Shown here piece by piece: positions 39,524 to 51,704 of a DNA stretch of 64,000 nt (positions are counted from its first letter, which is position 1; each line of letters begins with the position of its first letter). A model generated the notes under the pieces. It was not told the origin of the DNA and searched no databases. It worked only from the letters and a program-made list of their open reading frames with translations. This DNA comes from Pseudomonas songnenensis (GTDB lineage: Bacteria > Pseudomonadota > Gammaproteobacteria > Pseudomonadales > Pseudomonadaceae). Where the stretch lies: the NCBI RefSeq assembly GCF_003696315.1, contig NZ_RFFN01000003.1, positions 62,001 through 126,000 on the forward strand, read 5' to 3'. A program made the position numbers and the translations under genes.

Positions 39524-40495
39524 TCAGCTTTCCCGCGGCGCGTAGGCAAACACATCCGCGCGCATCTGATGAGGATCCATCCCCGCCTCCACCAGTGCAT
39601 CGAGCGTGCCGTAGACCATCGACGGCGAGCCGCTGGCATAGACGCGCAGCGGTTTGAGATCGCTGAAATCCTCGCGAATCGCCTCGTGCAGCATGCCGCA
39701 GCGCCCTTCCCAGCCACAGACATCACTGACCACCCGGTGCAGATGCAGATTGCTCATGCCCTGCCACTCTTCCCAGTGCGGCAGCTGGTAGAAATCCTCC
39801 GGCCGCCTCACGCCCCAGTAAAGATGTACCGGATGCGCGAAGCCCGCGGCGCGGCAGTATTCGATCAGGCTGTGCATCTGCGCCATGCCGGTGCCGGCGG
39901 CGACCAAGACCAGCGGGCCATCCGGCAGCTCGGCCAGGTGCGTATCGCCAAAGGGCATCTGGATTCGGGCGAAGCCCTGGCGGCGCAGGAACGCCAGCAG
40001 CTCGATGGCGGACTCCTCGCGAGCCAGCACGTGCAGCTCGAGCTCCCGACCGCTCCCAGGCGCCGAGGCGAGGGAAAACGCCGACCACTCGCCATCCTCC
40101 CGCTGCAGCAGCAGGTACTGGCCGGCGTGATAGCGCGGTTGCCGGCCAGCGGGCAGGCGCAGGCGCACACGCACCACATCGCCACCGACCTCTTCATAAC
40201 TACTCAGCTGACAGCTCAGCTCACGCACCGGCAGCTCGCCTGGTGCCAGCACGCCATCCCAGAGCAGCACACAGTCTTCCAGCGGTTCGGCCAGGCAGGC
40301 CAACAGCTCGCCATGATCCCGAATCTCGCCGGACTGGCGCACGCTCCCCTCGACCAGCAGCGAGGCGCAGATATGGCAGTTGCCATTGCGGCAGCTCTGC
40401 GGGCATTCGTAGCCCAGACGCCTGGCGGCATCGAGAAATCGTTCGCCGGGCCGTACATCGAGCACGGCGCCGGATGGCTGCAAGGTAACTTTCAT
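39524..40495 (-). CDS. 2Fe-2S ferredoxin/FAD-NAD(P)H reductase (CDP-glucoseen reductase-like)
   Basis: 323 aa. ATG 40495 is chosen (MKVTLQPSG). Plant-type ferredoxin domain at the N-terminus: Cys35-x4-Cys40-x2-Cys43 and a fourth ligand near Cys69. A ferredoxin-NADP reductase module follows: the usual flavin motif R-x-Y-S reads SAFSLAS, with Ser in place of Arg; NAD(P) binding is at LVAAGTGMAQMHSL, with a C-terminal SGSPSMVYGTL. Databases call such proteins CDP-6-deoxy-glucoseen reductase, but no sugar genes are near. It lies 73 nt downstream of ubiD, where enterobacteria have fre, so supply of reduced flavin or electrons is a better guess. Confidence 0.8.
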   Translation of the reverse strand: MKVTLQPSGAVLDVRPGERFLDAARRLGYECPQSCRNGNCHICASLLVEGSVRQSGEIRDHGELLACLAEPLEDCVLLWDGVLAPGELPVRELSCQLSSYEEVGGDVVRVRLRLPAGRQPRYHAGQYLLLQREDGEWSAFSLASAPGSGRELELHVLAREESAIELLAFLRRQGFARIQMPFGDTHLAELPDGPLVLVAAGTGMAQMHSLIEYCRAAGFAHPVHLYWGVRRPEDFYQLPHWEEWQGMSNLHLHRVVSDVCGWEGRCGMLHEAIREDFSDLKPLRVYASGSPSMVYGTLDALVEAGMDPHQMRADVFAYAPRES

Positions 40496-40568
40496 GTGCA
40501 CGTCTTATCAGTGAACGGGAGGACCCGCCAAGGCTTCGGGCGAGCTCGGGCTCGCCTCTTCGGTTATG

Positions 40569-42035
40569 TCAGTCGATACCCAGCTGCGACCAGAGTTCAT
40601 CGACCCGCTGCTTCACCGCCGGATCCTGAACGATGGCCCGCCCCCATTCGCGGTTGGTCTCGCCTGGCCATTTGTGGGTGGCATCCAGCCCCATCTTCGA
40701 GCCCAACCCGGAGATCGGCGAGGCGAAATCCAGGTAGTCGATCGGTGTATTGTCGATCATCACCGTGTCGCGTTTGGGGTCCATGCGTGTGGTGATGGCC
40801 CAGATCACGTCGTTCCAGTCGCGAGCATTGATGTCGTCGTCGGTGACGATGACGAACTTGGTGTACATGAACTGACGCAGGAAGCTCCATACGCCCAGCA
40901 TGACCCGCTTGGCGTGACCGGGGTACTGCTTCTTCATGGTCACCACCGCCATGCGGTAGGAACAGCCTTCAGGCGGCAGGTAGAAGTCGACGATCTCCGG
41001 GAACTGCTTCTGCAGAATCGGCACGAACACCTCGTTCAGCGCCACACCAAGAATCGCCGGCTCATCTGGCGGCCGCCCGGTGTAGGTGCTGTGGTAGATC
41101 GGATTTCTGCGCTGCGTGATGCGCTCGACGGTGAATACCGGGAAACGATCTACTTCGTTGTAGTAGCCGGTGTGATCGCCGTAGGGGCCTTCGTCGGCCA
41201 TCTCGCCTGGGTGGATATGCCCTTCCAGGACGATCTCGGCATAGGCCGGCACCTGCAGATCGGAGCCGATCGCCTTGACCAGCTCGGTGCGCGAGCCGCG
41301 CAGCAGGCCGGCGAAGGCATATTCGGAGAGCGAATCGGGAACAGGCGTGACCGCGCCGAGAATGGTCGCCGGATCGGCACCCAGCGCCACTGCCACCGGG
41401 TAGGGTCGATCAGGGTACTTCTCGCACCATTCGCGGAAATCCAGCGCTCCGCCGCGGTGGCTCAACCAGCGCATGATGACCTTGTTGCGGCCGATCACCT
41501 GCTGACGGTAGATGCCGAGGTTCTGCCGCTCCTTGTTCGGCCCCTTGGTGATGGTCAGCCCCCAGGTGATCAGCGGCGCAGCGTCGCCCGGCCAGCAGTG
41601 CTGCACCGGAATCTTCGTCAGGTCGACGTCGTCGCCCTCGATGATCACCTCATGACAAGGCGCATCCTTGAGCACCTTGGGCGCCATGCTGATGACCTTC
41701 TTGTAGATCGGCAGCTTGTTCCAGGCGTCCTTCAGCCCCTTGGGTGGCTCCGGCTCCTTGAGGAACGCCAGCAGCTTGCCAATCTCGCGCAGCTCGGAGA
41801 CATCCTCGGCGCCCATGCCCAGGGCGACCCGTTGCGGCGTGCCGAACAGGTTGCCGAGCACCGGCATGTCGAAACCGGCCGGGTTCTCGAACAGCAGCGC
41901 CGGGCCCTGCTTGCGCAGGGTGCGGTCGCAGATCTCGGTCATTTCCAGAACGGGAGAGACGGCAGTGGTGATGCGCTTGAGCTCGCCACGTTTTTCCAGG
42001 CCGCTGATAAAGTCGCGCAGATCGCGATACTGCAT
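40569..42035 (-). CDS. ubiD: 4-hydroxy-3-polyprenylbenzoate decarboxylase
   Basis: 488 aa from ATG 42035 ([10 protein letters not shown]). The long frame upstream to 42101 is not conserved. It belongs to the UbiD family, whose cofactor is prenylated FMN made by UbiX; the Glu and Arg residues in the family active site lie in the [25 protein letters not shown] C-terminal half. It removes the carboxyl group of 3-polyprenyl-4-hydroxybenzoate in ubiquinone synthesis. It lies downstream of rho on the minus strand. Confidence 0.95.
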   Translation of the reverse strand: MQYRDLRDFISGLEKRGELKRITTAVSPVLEMTEICDRTLRKQGPALLFENPAGFDMPVLGNLFGTPQRVALGMGAEDVSELREIGKLLAFLKEPEPPKGLKDAWNKLPIYKKVISMAPKVLKDAPCHEVIIEGDDVDLTKIPVQHCWPGDAAPLITWGLTITKGPNKERQNLGIYRQQVIGRNKVIMRWLSHRGGALDFREWCEKYPDRPYPVAVALGADPATILGAVTPVPDSLSEYAFAGLLRGSRTELVKAIGSDLQVPAYAEIVLEGHIHPGEMADEGPYGDHTGYYNEVDRFPVFTVERITQRRNPIYHSTYTGRPPDEPAILGVALNEVFVPILQKQFPEIVDFYLPPEGCSYRMAVVTMKKQYPGHAKRVMLGVWSFLRQFMYTKFVIVTDDDINARDWNDVIWAITTRMDPKRDTVMIDNTPIDYLDFASPISGLGSKMGLDATHKWPGETNREWGRAIVQDPAVKQRVDELWSQLGID

Positions 42036-42117
42036 GCTTGAGCCTCGCATGGGCCGGCAGGGTCGGGGCGCAAAGTTTAGCCCCAGCGCGGGATTTTCCA
42101 AAACCTGCAGACAGACG

Positions 42118-42139
42118 AAGGCCGGGTTTCCCCGGCCTT
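42118..42139 (-). terminator. Hairpin terminator after rho
   Basis: The stem AAGGCCGGG, loop TTTC, CCCGGCCTT (9 bp) lies 20 nt downstream of the rho stop. The minus strand continues CTTCGTCTG, which is only moderately U-rich. Confidence 0.7.
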
Positions 42140-42158
42140 GTGGGTAACGACGAGTCGC

Positions 42159-43418
<1,260 letters not shown>

Positions 43419-43603
43419 AGAGAGAGTCAGGAAGGATGTAGAAAGCGATTAGCTTGAGAAGCCGCGCAGCAAGAGACGAACAGGTTCGTTGTGCTTTATG
43501 AGGCTGAAGTGCGTCGGCGACGGCGTGCAGAGGGCGACGGAAGAATGCGTCGCGAGGCCGAATTTAGCACCGTGCAGACGAAGCGTCCACCCTGCCGATA
43601 AAA

Positions 43604-43629
43604 AAAGCCCCCGCTTGTGCGGGGGCTTT
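43604..43629 (-). terminator. Rho-independent terminator of trxA
   Basis: The stem AAAGCCCCCGC, loop TTGT, GCGGGGGCTTT (11 bp) is followed on the minus strand by a T-run (TTTTTTATCGG). It sits 20 nt after the trxA stop. Confidence 0.92.
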
Positions 43630-43649
43630 GGAAGAGAACGTCGGCGAAC

Positions 43650-43976
43650 TCAGATGTTGCTGTCGAGGAAGGCTGCCAGCTGCGACTTGGACAATGCGCC
43701 CACCTTGGTGGCTTCGACGTTGCCGTTCTTGAACAGCATCAGCGTCGGAATGCCACGCACGCCATACTTTGGCGGCGTTTCCTGGTTCTCGTCGATGTTG
43801 AGCTTGCAGACCTTCAGACGGCCTTCGTATTCCTTGGCGATCTCGTCGAGTACCGGCGCGATCATCTTGCAGGGGCCACACCATTCAGCCCAGTAGTCGA
43901 CCAGTACGGGACCGTCGGCCTGGAGGACGTCCTGCTCGAAACTGCTGTCGCTGACATTGTTGATGTAGTCGCTCAT
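43650..43976 (-). CDS. trxA: Thioredoxin 1
   Basis: 108 aa from ATG 43976, with a GGAGA ribosome site upstream. The active site is WCGPC (residues 32-36, in [10 protein letters not shown]), and the cis-Pro lies in GIPTLMLF. It is the cytoplasmic thiol-disulfide reductant for ribonucleotide reductase and other partners. A longer open frame running to 45527 is only the antisense shadow of ppx and is rejected. A promoter candidate lies at 44011-44039. Confidence 0.98.
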   Translation of the reverse strand: MSDYINNVSDSSFEQDVLQADGPVLVDYWAEWCGPCKMIAPVLDEIAKEYEGRLKVCKLNIDENQETPPKYGVRGIPTLMLFKNGNVEATKVGALSKSQLAAFLDSNI

Positions 43977-44010
43977 GGATTTTCTCCAGGGTCGGAACGG
44001 AAAGGTCGCC

Positions 44011-44039
44011 ATCATAGCCCTACTGTGAACGGATCGAAA
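44011..44039 (-). promoter_or_regulatory. Candidate trxA promoter
   Basis: On the minus strand, TATGAT (-10, 44011-44016) is preceded at 17 nt by a weak -35 (TTTCGA, 44034-44039). It lies about 35 nt upstream of the trxA ATG. Confidence 0.45.
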
Positions 44040-44159
44040 GCAGCAGACCCGCCAGCAGGCGACGAGCGCCCGCCCGCAGCAGGCCGCTGCTGCGATGACT
44101 GCGTTGGCGGATGGGGACGATCGTGTCAGGATGTCGGGGTTTTGCATCGAGACCGCCCA

Positions 44160-45662
44160 ATGCGCCAGAACACCGCCGATACCTTCCCCATGATCGCCGC
44201 CCTGGATCTGGGCTCGAACAGCTTTCATATGGTGCTCGCCCGCACCGCCAACGGCGAAATGCGCATCCTCGAACGGCTCGGCGAGAAGGTCCAGCTGGCC
44301 GCGGGCATCGACGAGAACCGCCTGCTCGACGAGGCCGCCATGCAGCGCGGATTGGACTGTCTGCGGCGCTTCGCGCAGATGGTCAACCACCTGCCGCAGG
44401 GCGCCGTGCGCATCGTCGGCACCAACGCCCTGCGCGAGGCGCGCAATCGTGCCACCTTCATCCGCCGGGCCGAAGAGATCATCGATCATCAGGTGGAAGT
44501 CATTTCCGGCCGCGAAGAAGCACGCCTGATCTACCTCGGCGTGTCGCACACCATCCCCGCCAGCCAGGGCCGCCGTCTGGTCGCTGACATCGGCGGCGGA
44601 AGCACCGAATTCATCATCGGCGAAGGCTTCGAGTCGCAGCTGCGCGAAAGCCTGCAGATGGGCTGCGTGAGCTATACCCAGCGCTTCTTCCGCGACGGCA
44701 AGATCACCCCGGCGCGCTACGCCCAAGCCTACACGGCGGCGCGCGTCGAGCTGATGGGCATCGAGCACGGCCTGCGCCGGCTCGGCTGGCAGGAATCCAT
44801 TGGAGCATCCGGCACCATTCGCGCCGTCGGTCTGGCGATCAAGAGCGGTGGCTTCGGCAACGGCGAAGTCAATCTCGAAGGTCTGGGCTGGCTCAAGCGC
44901 AAGCTGTTCAAGCTCGGCGATGTGGAAAAGATCGATATCGACGGCATCAAGCCGGATCGCCGCGGGGTGTTTCCGGCGGGTCTGGCGATTCTCGAGGCGA
45001 TTTTCGATGCCCTCGAGATCAGCAGCATGACCCACTCCGAAGGCGCGCTGCGTGAAGGCGTGCTCTACGACCTGCTGGGCCGCCATCACGACGAGGACAT
45101 CCGCGACCGCTCGCTGAGCTTTCTCATGGAGCGCTACCACGTCGACATGGAGCAGGCCGCACGGGTCGAGGCCAAGGCGCTGGAGGCCTTCGACCAGGTG
45201 GCCGAATCCTGGAACCTCGATCAGGACTGGCATCGTGAGTTGCTCGCCTGGGCTGCCCGGGTACACGAAGTTGGGCTGGACATCGCTCACTATCATTATC
45301 ACAAGCATGGCGCCTATCTGATCGAACACTCCGACCTGCCGGGCTTCTCTCGTCAGGATCAGTTGATGCTGGCGCTGCTGGTACGCGGCCACCGGCGCAA
45401 TATTCCGCAGGACAAGTTCGGTGAGACCGGGGCCGACGCCGATGCCCTGGTTCGCCTGTGCATCCTGCTGCGCTTTGCGATTCTGTTTCACCACATCCGC
45501 GGCGCCAATGCCGTCTCCGATGTGCAACTGAAGGCCGACGAGCGCAGCCTGGAGCTGATCTTCCCGACCGACTGGCTGAACGCCAACCCGCTGACCCGCG
45601 CCGACTTCGAGGCCGAAGCCGCCTGGCTCGCACGGGTGGGTTACGAACTGCGCATGAAATGA
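44160..45662 (+). CDS. ppx: Exopolyphosphatase
   Basis: 500 aa. ATG 44160 gives [18 protein letters not shown]; a second ATG lies at 44190. It belongs to the Ppx/GppA actin-like superfamily: phosphate-binding [13 protein letters not shown] at the N-terminus and [15 protein letters not shown] in the middle, with a C-terminal HD-like helical domain. It hydrolyses terminal phosphates from polyphosphate. It is convergent with ppk, the synthesising enzyme. A confusion with guanosine pentaphosphatase is possible in this family, but the ppk neighbour supports Ppx. Confidence 0.93.
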   Translation: MRQNTADTFPMIAALDLGSNSFHMVLARTANGEMRILERLGEKVQLAAGIDENRLLDEAAMQRGLDCLRRFAQMVNHLPQGAVRIVGTNALREARNRATFIRRAEEIIDHQVEVISGREEARLIYLGVSHTIPASQGRRLVADIGGGSTEFIIGEGFESQLRESLQMGCVSYTQRFFRDGKITPARYAQAYTAARVELMGIEHGLRRLGWQESIGASGTIRAVGLAIKSGGFGNGEVNLEGLGWLKRKLFKLGDVEKIDIDGIKPDRRGVFPAGLAILEAIFDALEISSMTHSEGALREGVLYDLLGRHHDEDIRDRSLSFLMERYHVDMEQAARVEAKALEAFDQVAESWNLDQDWHRELLAWAARVHEVGLDIAHYHYHKHGAYLIEHSDLPGFSRQDQLMLALLVRGHRRNIPQDKFGETGADADALVRLCILLRFAILFHHIRGANAVSDVQLKADERSLELIFPTDWLNANPLTRADFEAEAAWLARVGYELRMK

Positions 45663-45688
45663 AACAAGGGCCCGCAGGGGCCCTTGTT
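45663..45688. terminator. Bidirectional terminator between ppx and ppk
   Basis: The perfect 11 bp stem AACAAGGGCCC, loop GCAG, GGGCCCTTGTT starts one base after the ppx stop and lies upstream of the ppk end on the other strand. Confidence 0.85.
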
Positions 45689-45718
45689 CATTCAGCTAAC
45701 CGCCAGCCAGTCGCGGAC

Positions 45719-47935
45719 TCAACGCGTCCCGACCTGCGGTCCGGTGAGACGCTCGAGCAAGGTGCTCTGCACGTTGCGCGCGTTCTGGTTGCCGGTCGGG
45801 CTGTTGCGCACGTAGCTGCCGTCCGGCTGCAGGATCCAGCTCTGGGTGTTGTCGCTGAGGAAGCCCTCCAGCTCCTTCTTCACCCGCGTCACCAGCTTCT
45901 TGCCCTCGACCGGGAAGCAGGTTTCCACCCGCCGATCGAGATTGCGCTCCATCCAGTCGGCGCTGGAGAGATAGAGCTTCTCGTCGCCATCGTTCTGGAA
46001 GTAGAAAACCCGGCTGTGCTCGAGGAAGCGGCCGATGATCGAGCGCACGTGAATGTTGTGCGAGACCCCGGCGATGCCGGGGCGCAGGCAGCACATGCCG
46101 CGCACGATAAGGTCCACACGCACGCCGGTCTGGCTGGCCTTGTACAGCGCCTTGATCATCTTCGGATCAGTCAGTGCATTGATCTTCAGGATGATGTGCG
46201 CCGGCCGGCCCTCGGCCGCATGCTGGGTTTCCTGGGCGATCAGGTCGAGCAGCGTCTTCTTCAGCGTGAAGGGCGCGTGCAGCAGCTTCTTCATGCGCAT
46301 GGTCTTGCCCATGCCGATCAGCTGGCTGAACAGCTTGGAGACGTCCTCGCAGAGCGCGTCGTCCGAGGTCAGCAGGCTGTAGTCGGTGTACAGCCGCGCG
46401 TTGGCCGCGTGGTAGTTGCCGGTGCCCAGGTGCGCGTAACGGCAGAGTTCGCCGTTCTCGCGACGCAGGATCAGCATCATCTTGGCGTGGGTCTTGTAGC
46501 CGACCACGCCATAGATCACCACCGCGCCGGCCTGCTGCAGGCGGCTGGCCAGCTGCAGGTTGGACTCCTCGTCGAAGCGGGCGCGCAGTTCGATCACCGC
46601 GGTGACCTCCTTGCCGCTGCGCGCCGCGTCCACCAGCGCATCGACGATCTCCGAATTGGCGCCGGAGCGGTACAGCGTCTGTTTGATCGCCAGCACGCAG
46701 GGATCCTTGGCCGCCTCGCGCAGCAGGTCGACCACCGGCGTGAACGACTCGAACGGGTGCAGCAGCAGGATGTCCTGCTTGTTGATCACGCTGAAGATCT
46801 TGTCGCTGTTCTGCAGCAGCTTCGGAATCGACGGGGTGAACGGGCTGTATTGCAGCTCCGGATGGCTGTCCAGACCGGTGATGCTGAACAGTCGGGTCAG
46901 GTTGACCGGACCATTGACCCGGTACATCTCGCTCTCGCCGAGGCTGAACTGCTTGAGCAGGAAGTCGGCAAGATGCTGCGGACAGGTGTCGGCCACCTCG
47001 AGACGCACGGCGTCGCCGTAACGCCGCGAGATCAGCTCGCCACGCAGCGCGCGGGCCAGGTCCTCGACGTCCTCGGTGTCCACCGAGAGGTCGGCGTTAC
47101 GGGTGAGGCGGAACTGGTAGCAGCCCTTGACCCGCATGCCATGGAACAGATCGTCGGCGTGGGCGTGGATCATCGACGAGAGGAAGACGAAATTGTCGCC
47201 CGGACCACCGACCGACTCCGGCACACGAATCACCCGCGGCAGCAGCCGTGGCGCCGGAATGATCGCCAGACCGGAATCGCGGCCGAACGCATCGACGCCC
47301 TCCAGCTCGACGATGAAGTTCAGGCTCTTGTTCACCAGCAGCGGGAACGGGTGGGTCGGGTCCAGCCCGATGGGCGTGACGATCGGTGCGATCTCGTCGC
47401 GAAAATAGCGGCGCACCCAGGTCTTGAGCTTGGCCGTCCAGTGCCGGCGGCGGATGAAGCGGATCTGGTGTTCGGCGAGCGCCGGCAACAGCACGTCGTT
47501 GAGGATCGCATACTGGCGGTCGACCTGCTCATGCACCAGCTCGGAAATGCGCGCCAGCGCCTGATGCGGCTGCAGACCGTCGGCGCCGGCCTGCTCGCGG
47601 GCGAAGGTGACGCGCTTCTTCAACCCGGCGACGCGAATCTCGAAGAATTCGTCGAGATTGCTGGAAAAGATCAGCAGGAACTTCAGCCGTTCCAGCAGCG
47701 GATAGGACTCGTCCAGCGCCTGTTCCAGCACGCGGATGTTGAACTGCAGCTGGGAAAGCTCGCGGTGAATGTACAGCGCGCTGTCATCCAGATTGGTCAC
47801 CGGTGCGACCGGCGCCTCCTCGACGACTTCCGGCGGCGCGGAAGGCACCGCCACCGCTTCCGGCTCGACCACCTCCAGCACCTCGCTGACGACGGCGTCC
47901 TGCAGTTCCTTTTCGCTGAGTCCCTGGTTGATCAT
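45719..47935 (-). CDS. ppk: Polyphosphate kinase 1
   Basis: 738 aa. An unusual acidic Val/Pro/Glu-rich N-terminal segment of about 45 residues comes before the conserved start of the enzyme ([13 protein letters not shown]). The phospholipase-D-like catalytic half contains the phosphorylated His in [10 protein letters not shown], and [14 protein letters not shown] lies in the ATP-binding region. It makes polyphosphate reversibly from ATP at the membrane. It is downstream of hemB by 19 nt and opposite to ppx. Confidence 0.96.
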   Translation of the reverse strand: MINQGLSEKELQDAVVSEVLEVVEPEAVAVPSAPPEVVEEAPVAPVTNLDDSALYIHRELSQLQFNIRVLEQALDESYPLLERLKFLLIFSSNLDEFFEIRVAGLKKRVTFAREQAGADGLQPHQALARISELVHEQVDRQYAILNDVLLPALAEHQIRFIRRRHWTAKLKTWVRRYFRDEIAPIVTPIGLDPTHPFPLLVNKSLNFIVELEGVDAFGRDSGLAIIPAPRLLPRVIRVPESVGGPGDNFVFLSSMIHAHADDLFHGMRVKGCYQFRLTRNADLSVDTEDVEDLARALRGELISRRYGDAVRLEVADTCPQHLADFLLKQFSLGESEMYRVNGPVNLTRLFSITGLDSHPELQYSPFTPSIPKLLQNSDKIFSVINKQDILLLHPFESFTPVVDLLREAAKDPCVLAIKQTLYRSGANSEIVDALVDAARSGKEVTAVIELRARFDEESNLQLASRLQQAGAVVIYGVVGYKTHAKMMLILRRENGELCRYAHLGTGNYHAANARLYTDYSLLTSDDALCEDVSKLFSQLIGMGKTMRMKKLLHAPFTLKKTLLDLIAQETQHAAEGRPAHIILKINALTDPKMIKALYKASQTGVRVDLIVRGMCCLRPGIAGVSHNIHVRSIIGRFLEHSRVFYFQNDGDEKLYLSSADWMERNLDRRVETCFPVEGKKLVTRVKKELEGFLSDNTQSWILQPDGSYVRNSPTGNQNARNVQSTLLERLTGPQVGTR

Positions 47936-47954
47936 CGCTTTGCCTCGAAAGGGC

Positions 47955-49269
<1,315 letters not shown>

Positions 49270-49935
49270 ATGAACAAGAAAGTCGCCGTGATCCTATCCG
49301 GCTGTGGCGTCTACGACGGCTCGGAGATCTATGAGAGCGTCATCACGCTGCTGCGCCTGGACCAGCGAGGCGTCAAGGTGCAGTGCTTCGCACCGAACAT
49401 CCCGCAGATGCACGTGATCAATCACCTGACCGGCGACGAGATGCCGGAATCGCGCAATGTGTTGACCGAATCGGCCCGCCTGGCCCGTGGCGAGATCAAG
49501 GACCTGCGCGAAGCCCGCGCCGAGGATTTCGACGCCTTGATCATCCCGGGCGGCTTTGGCGCCGCGAAGAACCTGTCGACCTTTGCCACCGAAGGCGTTG
49601 CCAGCAAGGCGCTGCCGGAAGTGATCGCACTGGCCCAGGCCTTCGCCGAAGCGCGCAAGCCGATCGGCATGATGTGCATCGCACCGACCATGGCCGCGCA
49701 GATTTTCGGGGCTGGCGTGGTCTGCACCCTGGGCAGCGACGACGCCGATGCGGCCAAGGCGGTCGGCCAGATGGGCGCCGAGCATCAGGCCTGCGAAGTC
49801 AGCGATATCGTCGTGGACGACAAGCACCGACTGGTCACCACCCCGGCATACATGCTGGCGCAGTCCATCAGTGAGGCCGCGTCGGGCATCTACAAGCTGG
49901 TCGACCGCGTTCTGGAAATGACCACCGAGAGCTGA
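49270..49935 (+). CDS. elbB: ElbB-like class I amidotransferase-fold protein
   Basis: 221 aa from ATG 49270. The longer upstream frame (from 48565) covers the hemB promoter and is rejected. It has a DJ-1/PfpI-type fold: VAVILSGCGVYDGSEI at the N-terminus, LIIPGGFGAAKNL in the middle, and the nucleophile-elbow Cys in IGMMCIAPTMAAQIF. ElbB (sigma cross-reacting protein 27A) is linked to isoprenoid metabolism in E. coli but has weak glyoxalase-like activity at most. The true role is open. A textbook terminator follows at 49958. Confidence 0.88.
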   Translation: MNKKVAVILSGCGVYDGSEIYESVITLLRLDQRGVKVQCFAPNIPQMHVINHLTGDEMPESRNVLTESARLARGEIKDLREARAEDFDALIIPGGFGAAKNLSTFATEGVASKALPEVIALAQAFAEARKPIGMMCIAPTMAAQIFGAGVVCTLGSDDADAAKAVGQMGAEHQACEVSDIVVDDKHRLVTTPAYMLAQSISEAASGIYKLVDRVLEMTTES

Positions 49936-49957
49936 CCTGCTCCACAGTGCTGATAAG

Positions 49958-49985
49958 AATCCCGGGCCAGCCCGGGATTTTTTTT
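49958..49985 (+). terminator. Rho-independent terminator of elbB
   Basis: The stem AATCCCGGG, loop CCAG, CCCGGGATT (9 bp, 49958-49979) is followed by six T residues on the plus strand, 22 nt after the elbB stop. Confidence 0.93.
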
Positions 49986-50083
49986 GCGCGAAAGCCGCCA
50001 AAGCCGCGGCTGCTCATGCCGCTGCCCTGTTCAGCGGAGGCGGGGTCGGGCAGCTTGGTCGCTCAGCCACAGGAACGCCGATC

Positions 50084-50551
50084 ATGAATCAAGACGATGA
50101 ACTGCTCGCCGAGCAGGCCCAGGCAGTACGCCAGATGTTCGAGCGCATCCCGTTCAATCAGGCACTGGGCATCGAACTCGACGAAATCTCCACTACCCGG
50201 GTGATGATGCACCTGCCGATGAAGCCCGAGCTGGTCGGCAATTTCGTCCACGGCATTCTTCACGGCGGGGTCATCGCCTCGCTGCTGGACGTCGCGGGCG
50301 GGGCCATGGCGATGCTCGGCGCCTTCGACAAGCATCGTCACCTGACAACACAGGAGCGTGCCGCGCGGCTTTCCCGGCTGGGCACCATCGACCTGCGCAT
50401 CGATTACCTGCGCCCGGGCCGCGGCACGCGCTTCAGTGCCAGCGCCATGTTGCTGCGCTCGGGCAACAAGGTCGCGGTGGTGCGTTCGGAGCTGCACAAC
50501 GAAACCGGTGTGCTGGTAGCCGTAGGCACCGGGACCTACCTGTGCGGCTGA
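50084..50551 (+). CDS. PaaI/YiiD-type hotdog thioesterase
   Basis: 155 aa. Hotdog fold with the motif HGGVIASLLDVAGGAMAM, whose Asp is the catalytic candidate of the PaaI group. It is cytoplasmic, with a hydrophobic pocket for an acyl-CoA of unknown chain type. Close relatives are annotated only as thioesterase family protein. It is a single gene, convergent with the DUF188 gene and just 4 nt from its stop, so the two 3' ends almost touch with no room for a separate terminator. Confidence 0.8.
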   Translation: MNQDDELLAEQAQAVRQMFERIPFNQALGIELDEISTTRVMMHLPMKPELVGNFVHGILHGGVIASLLDVAGGAMAMLGAFDKHRHLTTQERAARLSRLGTIDLRIDYLRPGRGTRFSASAMLLRSGNKVAVVRSELHNETGVLVAVGTGTYLCG

Positions 50552-50555
50552 TCGC

Positions 50556-51029
50556 TTAGCGGCTTCTCGACAGCTGCGTCAGCAAGCGATCCAGTGCATT
50601 GGCGAAGGCCTGCCGGTCGCGCTCGCTGTATGCCGCCTGGCCGCCACCTACCTGCCCCTGCTCGCGCAGATCGGTGAACAGATTGCGCACTGCCAGGCGC
50701 TCCCCCATGTTGCGCTCGTCGAACTCGCGCCCGCGCGGGTCCAGCGCCGCGACGCCGTTCTTCACCAGCCGATCGGCCAGGGGGACGTCGCTGCAGATCA
50801 CCAGATCGCCGGGCTCGGCATGCTCGACCAGGTAGTCGTCGGCCGCATCCGGCCCGCTCGGCACCACGATCAGCCGCACGCAGGCGAACGCCGGCTTGAT
50901 CTGGCTCTGCCCGGCGACCAGCAGCACCTCGAACTTGCGCTTGAGGGCGAACTTGATCACCTGATCCTTCGCCGCACGTGGACAGGCATCGGCGTCGATC
51001 CAGACGCGCATCGAAGTCGGCTCGCTCAT
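50556..51029 (-). CDS. yaiI: DUF188/YaiI family protein
   Basis: 157 aa from ATG 51029. The family pattern is visible: RVWIDADACPRAAKDQVI near the start, VVPSGPDAADDYL, and LVICSDVPLADRLVKNGV. This is a PIN-like fold with conserved Asp residues, so a nuclease-type activity is suspected, but nothing is established. The ATG overlaps the stop of the LysE-family gene by 4 nt, so it is translated with that transporter. Confidence 0.85.
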   Translation of the reverse strand: MSEPTSMRVWIDADACPRAAKDQVIKFALKRKFEVLLVAGQSQIKPAFACVRLIVVPSGPDAADDYLVEHAEPGDLVICSDVPLADRLVKNGVAALDPRGREFDERNMGERLAVRNLFTDLREQGQVGGGQAAYSERDRQAFANALDRLLTQLSRSR

Positions 51030-51658
51030 ACGACCGCGCGCCGAACCGTTGCCAGCAGCGCTGCCGCGCCGGCAAATGCCGCGGCAAAACTGCGATTGAT
51101 CAGGCGCTGCTGACGCGGCGTGCGCAATAACCGCAGCACTTTCGCCGCCAGCCCGGTGTAGCCGGCCATGACGATCAGATCGACCACCACCATGGTTGCA
51201 GCCATCTCGCTGTACTGCAGCAGCAGCGGCCGCTGCGGGTCGAGGAACTGCGGCAGCACCGCAAGGATGAAGACGATCGCCTTGGGGTTGCTGGCGTTGA
51301 CCACGAACCCACGGAGAACCAGGCTCAGCGGTCTGCCAATGGGGCGCGGCGCGGCGGAGTCGTCCAGTGCTTGCGGCTGCGCCTGCCATTGCTTCCAGGC
51401 CAGCCACAGCAGATAGCCGACGCCGAACCACTTGATCAGGCCGAACGCCAGCTCCGAGGTCGCCAGCACGGCGCCGACACCGGCAGCAACCACCGCGATC
51501 TGCAGCACCAGTGCCAGCTGCAGCCCGATGGCGTTCCAGTAGCCACGCCAGAAGCCGTACTGCAGGCCGCAGGACATCGATGCGATGGCACCGGCGCCCG
51601 GCGACAGGCTGATCACCCAACAGGCGACGAAGAAAGCGAGCCAGGTTTCCAGTGACAT
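51026..51658 (-). CDS. LysE/RhtB-family amino acid exporter
   Basis: 210 aa with about six membrane helices. The N-terminal FVACWVISLSPGAGAIASMSCGL matches the LysE/RhtB signature (SPGP-like block), and ASNPKAIVFILAVLPQF is the second family motif. It exports amino acids or derivatives; the substrate cannot be read from the sequence. It sits 46 nt after terC and overlaps yaiI, as fourth gene of a five-gene minus-strand run (yheS, mscS, terC, lysE, yaiI). Confidence 0.88.
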   Translation of the reverse strand: MSLETWLAFFVACWVISLSPGAGAIASMSCGLQYGFWRGYWNAIGLQLALVLQIAVVAAGVGAVLATSELAFGLIKWFGVGYLLWLAWKQWQAQPQALDDSAAPRPIGRPLSLVLRGFVVNASNPKAIVFILAVLPQFLDPQRPLLLQYSEMAATMVVVDLIVMAGYTGLAAKVLRLLRTPRQQRLINRSFAAAFAGAAALLATVRRAVV

Positions 51659-51704
51659 TTGAATTTCTCCGTTCAGGCGATTGCGCCGCGCCCGGCGCTT
51701 CGAT

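Noticed and set aside
43977..45527. N-terminal extension of trxA to a 625 aa protein
   Set aside because: The extra part is the reverse of ppx; thioredoxin starts at the ATG with its own ribosome site and promoter.
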